Both the position numbers and the translations under genes were made by a program. From NCBI GenBank assembly GCA_002350445.1, contig DEEV01000094.1, positions 4,042 through 12,068 of the forward strand: a DNA stretch of 8,027 nt, written 5' to 3'. Every line of letters begins with the position of its first letter. Position 1 is the stretch's first letter. Below, one piece after another: positions 5,989 through 8,027 of the stretch. Source of the DNA: Treponema sp. UBA2869 (GTDB lineage Bacteria > Spirochaetota > Spirochaetia > Treponematales > Treponemataceae). The notes beneath the pieces are model-generated. The model saw nothing but the letters and a program-made list of their open reading frames with translations. It searched no databases and was not told the origin of the DNA.

Positions 5989-6756
5989 ATGGATAGAAAA
6001 CAACTTAAACGCGAGAGAGTTGTTTCTTCAGTAGGTTTATTTTTTGTTTCAATTGCATTTGTAGCTACTTTCTTTTATGCTCCGAACGAAAAATTTATTT
6101 TTCATTCAATTTGTCCAAGCAATGTTGTTGCAAGAATTGTTCATGCAATTTCTGTTATTGGAGCAATTTTAGCAATAATAAAGCCATCATATTCTAAAAT
6201 ATACTCGGTTCTTTTCTTTGAAAGCTTTTTTGACATTATAACCAACAACGGCTATCTTGGCATTTTCTTTTTCTACGACGCTATAATTCTTTACGCAATC
6301 AGAAAAATGCCCGCAAGAATCGATCCTGCAAAATTTTATCTTCTGTTTGCAGCGCACCTTTTATCTATTGGACTTTCGTACACCTATGGCATTCCAACCA
6401 TGGTGATCATGTTTGGTTCAACAATATTTTTCTTTACATTTTTTATCTGGATTTACATTGAACTTAAAGCAAAACTTTCCTGCCTTATTCCAACAGAAGT
6501 AAAGGAAAATCAGCTTCTTGGAAAAATTAAACCGGGCAGCGAAGTTCATCTTTCTGATTATGGTTTAACGGAACGCCAGAGAACATTTATACTTGAATAT
6601 CTTAACAACGATCTTTCATATAAAGATTTAAGTGAAAAATTCTATGTAAGCATTTCTACTGTAAAACGCGAATTTTCAGATATTTTCCAGATTTTTGGTG
6701 TAAAGAATATTGAAAATCTTCATATTCTTCTTTTGCAGTATCAGATAAAAGAATAG
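5989..6756 (+). CDS. Membrane-anchored LuxR-type transcriptional regulator
   Basis: The 255 residues form an integral membrane sensor-like part and a C-terminal DNA-binding domain. Hydrophobic segments lie near 12-31, 47-65, 70-84, 88-105, 115-133 and 136-160, giving about six membrane passes. From about 188 the sequence follows the LuxR/GerE pattern: LTERQRTFILEYLNNDLSYK (193-212) matches the first helices and SEKFYVSISTVKREFSDIF (215-233) the turn and recognition helix, followed by GVKN and a Leu-rich last helix. No phospho-receiver or PAS domain is present, so any signal would be read through the membrane part. The target is unknown; the adjacent dehydrogenase gene is an obvious candidate by position only. 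The first ATG follows its own promoter at leaderless spacing. No plus-strand terminator with a U-run is seen behind it. Confidence 0.85.
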   Translation: MDRKQLKRERVVSSVGLFFVSIAFVATFFYAPNEKFIFHSICPSNVVARIVHAISVIGAILAIIKPSYSKIYSVLFFESFFDIITNNGYLGIFFFYDAIILYAIRKMPARIDPAKFYLLFAAHLLSIGLSYTYGIPTMVIMFGSTIFFFTFFIWIYIELKAKLSCLIPTEVKENQLLGKIKPGSEVHLSDYGLTERQRTFILEYLNNDLSYKDLSEKFYVSISTVKREFSDIFQIFGVKNIENLHILLLQYQIKE

Positions 6757-6805
6757 GCTTAAAAACATTCAGCTTTGCTGCAGAATTCTTAAAATCCTTG
6801 CAGAC

Positions 6806-6840
6806 AAAAAAAAAGGCTGTCTTGAATTAACAAGACAGCC
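6806..6840 (-). terminator. Strong intrinsic terminator, minus strand
   Basis: A perfect 10-bp stem, GGCTGTCTTG (6815-6824) and CAAGACAGCC (6831-6840), encloses a six-base loop. Nine A at 6806-6814 become a nine-T run when read leftward. There is no T-run on the plus side, so it serves minus-strand transcription. It lies 184 bases beyond the stop codon of the transporter ATPase gene, which is far for a simple operon terminator. Confidence 0.9.
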
Positions 6841-7010
6841 TGTCTCACCGAAATTCCCCAAATGCCCTCTATATAAAAACGAATAATCTTTTATTTAAGT
6901 TACCGCTTCATTTTAATGGGGAAAATAGCGGTAATCAATTAGTTTTGATACGAATTAACCAAAGTGTCATAAAAAATAACCAAGGTTAATTTTTGGAAAT
7001 TTCGGTACAA
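6841..7010 (-). ncRNA. Candidate structured RNA or long 3' UTR between convergent genes
   Basis: The 267 bases between the LuxR-type gene and the transporter ATPase gene hold no credible open frame. The part next to the terminator is built of nested inverted repeats. An outer stem pairs ACCGAAATT (6847-6855) with AATTTCGGT (6998-7006) and continues, after one bulged base, with CC (6856-6857) and GG (6995-6996). Inside are TTACCGCT/AGCGGTAA (6900-6907, 6927-6934), ATCAA/TTGAT (6934-6938, 6945-6949) and AATTAACC/GGTTAATT (6953-6960, 6984-6991). The minus-strand terminator follows at once, so a minus-strand RNA would be a closed multibranch fold ending in a U-run. No strong promoter was found. 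It could instead be the operon's 3' UTR or a small terminal-inverted-repeat element. I cannot match it to a known RNA family. Confidence 0.3.
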
Positions 7011-7023
7011 TCTGTTCAAAAAG

Positions 7024-7746
7024 CTACAAAACGGCTTTTAAGAATTTCTGAAGGCGTTCGCTTTTGGGCGCAGTAAAAATCTGCTCTGGAGAACCTTCTT
7101 CGTCAATAATTCCTTCGTTCATAAAAATAACACGGTCTGCAACTTCGCGGGCAAAACCCATTTCGTGTGTTACAACAACCATTGTCATTCCTTCACGGGC
7201 AAGTCCTTTCATAACTTCAAGAACTTCACCAACCATTTCGGGGTCAAGTGCAGAAGTTGGTTCATCAAAGAGCATAACATCCGGGTGCATTGCAAGCGCA
7301 CGCACAATTGCAATTCGCTGTTTCTGTCCGCCTGAAAGTGTAGACGGATATGCAAAAGCCTTGTCCTTAAGACCAACCTTATCCAAAAGCTCTATAGCTT
7401 CTTTTTCTGCATCAGCTTTCTCGCGCAATTTAAGAGTGACCGGTGCAAGCGTAATATTCTGAATTACGTTAAGGTGTGGAAAAAGATTAAAATGCTGGAA
7501 TACCATTCCCATTTTCTGACGGTACAAATCAAGGTTTGTATCTGGTGAAGTTAAATCTGAACCTTCGAACAAAATTGTTCCAGAATCTGGAGTTTCAAGT
7601 CGATTGAGACAACGCAGGAATGTACTTTTTCCTGAACCGGACGGTCCAATCAGAACAATTTTTTCGCCCTGATTAATATTAAGTGAAACACCTTTTAAAA
7701 TATGAAGCTTTCCAAAGCTTATATTCAAATCTTTAACTTCTATCAC
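7024..7746 (-). CDS. Polar amino acid ABC transporter, ATP-binding protein (GlnQ/HisP type)
   Basis: This is the cytoplasmic ATPase that powers import of polar amino acids together with the permease encoded just upstream. The 240 residues are the family's usual length and all ATPase motifs are intact: Walker A GPSGSGKST (34-42), Q-loop Gln84 in FQHFNLFPH, signature LSGGQKQR (137-144), Walker B VMLFDEPTSALD (157-168) and the switch His194 in VVTHEMGFA. The VFQHFNLFPH and THEMGFAREVADRV wording is characteristic of the glutamine/histidine/cystine uptake subfamily, but the substrate cannot be assigned. The start codon is GTG at 7746, with AAGGA about 10 bases upstream, and the frame overlaps the last 14 bases of the permease gene, implying coupled translation. 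The nearest terminator is at 6806-6840. Confidence 0.95.
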   Translation of the reverse strand: MIEVKDLNISFGKLHILKGVSLNINQGEKIVLIGPSGSGKSTFLRCLNRLETPDSGTILFEGSDLTSPDTNLDLYRQKMGMVFQHFNLFPHLNVIQNITLAPVTLKLREKADAEKEAIELLDKVGLKDKAFAYPSTLSGGQKQRIAIVRALAMHPDVMLFDEPTSALDPEMVGEVLEVMKGLAREGMTMVVVTHEMGFAREVADRVIFMNEGIIDEEGSPEQIFTAPKSERLQKFLKAVL

Positions 7747-8026
7747 TTTTAGCCATCCTTTTTTCTAATGAACCGAAAAGCTTTGTAAGCCCAACCGTAA
7801 GAATAAGATAAATTACTGCACAAGTTAAAAGCGGAATCCATGCATTGTAAGTTGCATTTCTTATCATATCTCCGGCTTTTGTTAAATCTGTAACTGCAAT
7901 AAAGCTTGCAACAGAAGTTTCTTTTATAAGAACAATAAATTCACTTGTATATGTAGGAAGAACAGCCTTTACAGCCTGCGGAAGCACAATTTTAAACAAA
8001 GTCTGAGTTTTATTAAGTCCAAGCGA
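7733..8026 (-). CDS. Polar amino acid ABC transporter permease, N-terminal part beyond window
   Basis: The frame is open to the right edge, and 97 C-terminal residues are visible. They begin SLGLNKTQTLFKIVLPQAVK, the cytoplasmic loop that contacts the ATPase in HisM/GlnP-type permeases (the end of the EAA motif with its G-L-x-x-x-Q-T-x-x-x-I-V-L-P-Q-A core). Then comes LPTYTSEFIVLIKETSVASFIAVTDL, also diagnostic of this family. A last membrane helix (about WIPLLTCAVIYLILTVGLTKLF) and a basic tail follow. The complete protein should be about 220 residues. An in-frame TTG at 7999 is not the start, since conserved sequence continues upstream of it. Its end overlaps the ATPase gene by 14 bases, and the two would form the import complex in the inner membrane. 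The substrate-binding protein gene is not in the window. Confidence 0.93.
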   Translation of the reverse strand, partial: SLGLNKTQTLFKIVLPQAVKAVLPTYTSEFIVLIKETSVASFIAVTDLTKAGDMIRNATYNAWIPLLTCAVIYLILTVGLTKLFGSLEKRMAKSDRS

Positions 8027-8027
8027 A

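Noticed and set aside
6757..6805. A plus-strand terminator after the LuxR-type gene (CAGC-TTT-GCTG)
   Set aside because: The stem is only four pairs and no T-run follows, so it cannot be supported as an intrinsic terminator.

Overview
The window is AT-rich bacterial chromosome, most likely from a spirochaete of the genus Treponema or a close relative. This assignment is an inference. It rests on the AT-rich coding style, the small dispersed GC-rich intercistronic repeats, a membrane-anchored YD-repeat protein and a membrane-anchored LuxR-type regulator. No rRNA, tRNA or other firm taxonomic marker is present.

Left part (1-4275, all minus strand): de novo purine biosynthesis genes in two short transcription units. 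The upstream unit is purE (AIR/N5-CAIR carboxylation step) followed by purM (AIR synthetase), ending in a clear intrinsic terminator (2464-2501). Next is a lone gene for a membrane protein with a YD-repeat-like C-terminal domain (1264-2448). Then comes purN (GAR formyltransferase), followed by a flavin-reductase-family gene that runs off the left edge. The purE-purM gap and the purN-flavin reductase gap each hold one copy of the same kind of GC-rich, hairpin-forming repeat, in the same orientation. Each copy begins at or just after the stop codon of the upstream gene and runs into the Shine-Dalgarno sequence of the downstream gene.

Middle (4345-6756, plus strand): divergent from purE is a COG2509-type FAD-dependent dehydrogenase, followed 12 bases later by a polytopic membrane protein with a C-terminal LuxR-type helix-turn-helix. 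The second gene has its own promoter overlapping the end of the first.

Right part (6757-8027): a 267-base gap between convergent genes holds a strong minus-strand terminator and, next to it, about 160 bases of nested inverted repeats that may encode a structured RNA. After that, on the minus strand, lie the ATPase and the C-terminal part of the permease of a polar amino acid ABC transporter.

A recurring feature is that purN, purE, the dehydrogenase gene and the LuxR-type gene all lack a Shine-Dalgarno sequence and have a -10-like hexamer ending 6-7 bases before the ATG, which predicts leaderless mRNAs. The downstream genes of the units (purM, flavin reductase, transporter ATPase) and the YD-repeat gene have ordinary Shine-Dalgarno sequences. 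The best candidates for something undescribed are the folded region at 6847-7006, the RBS-carrying intercistronic repeats and this leaderless pattern.
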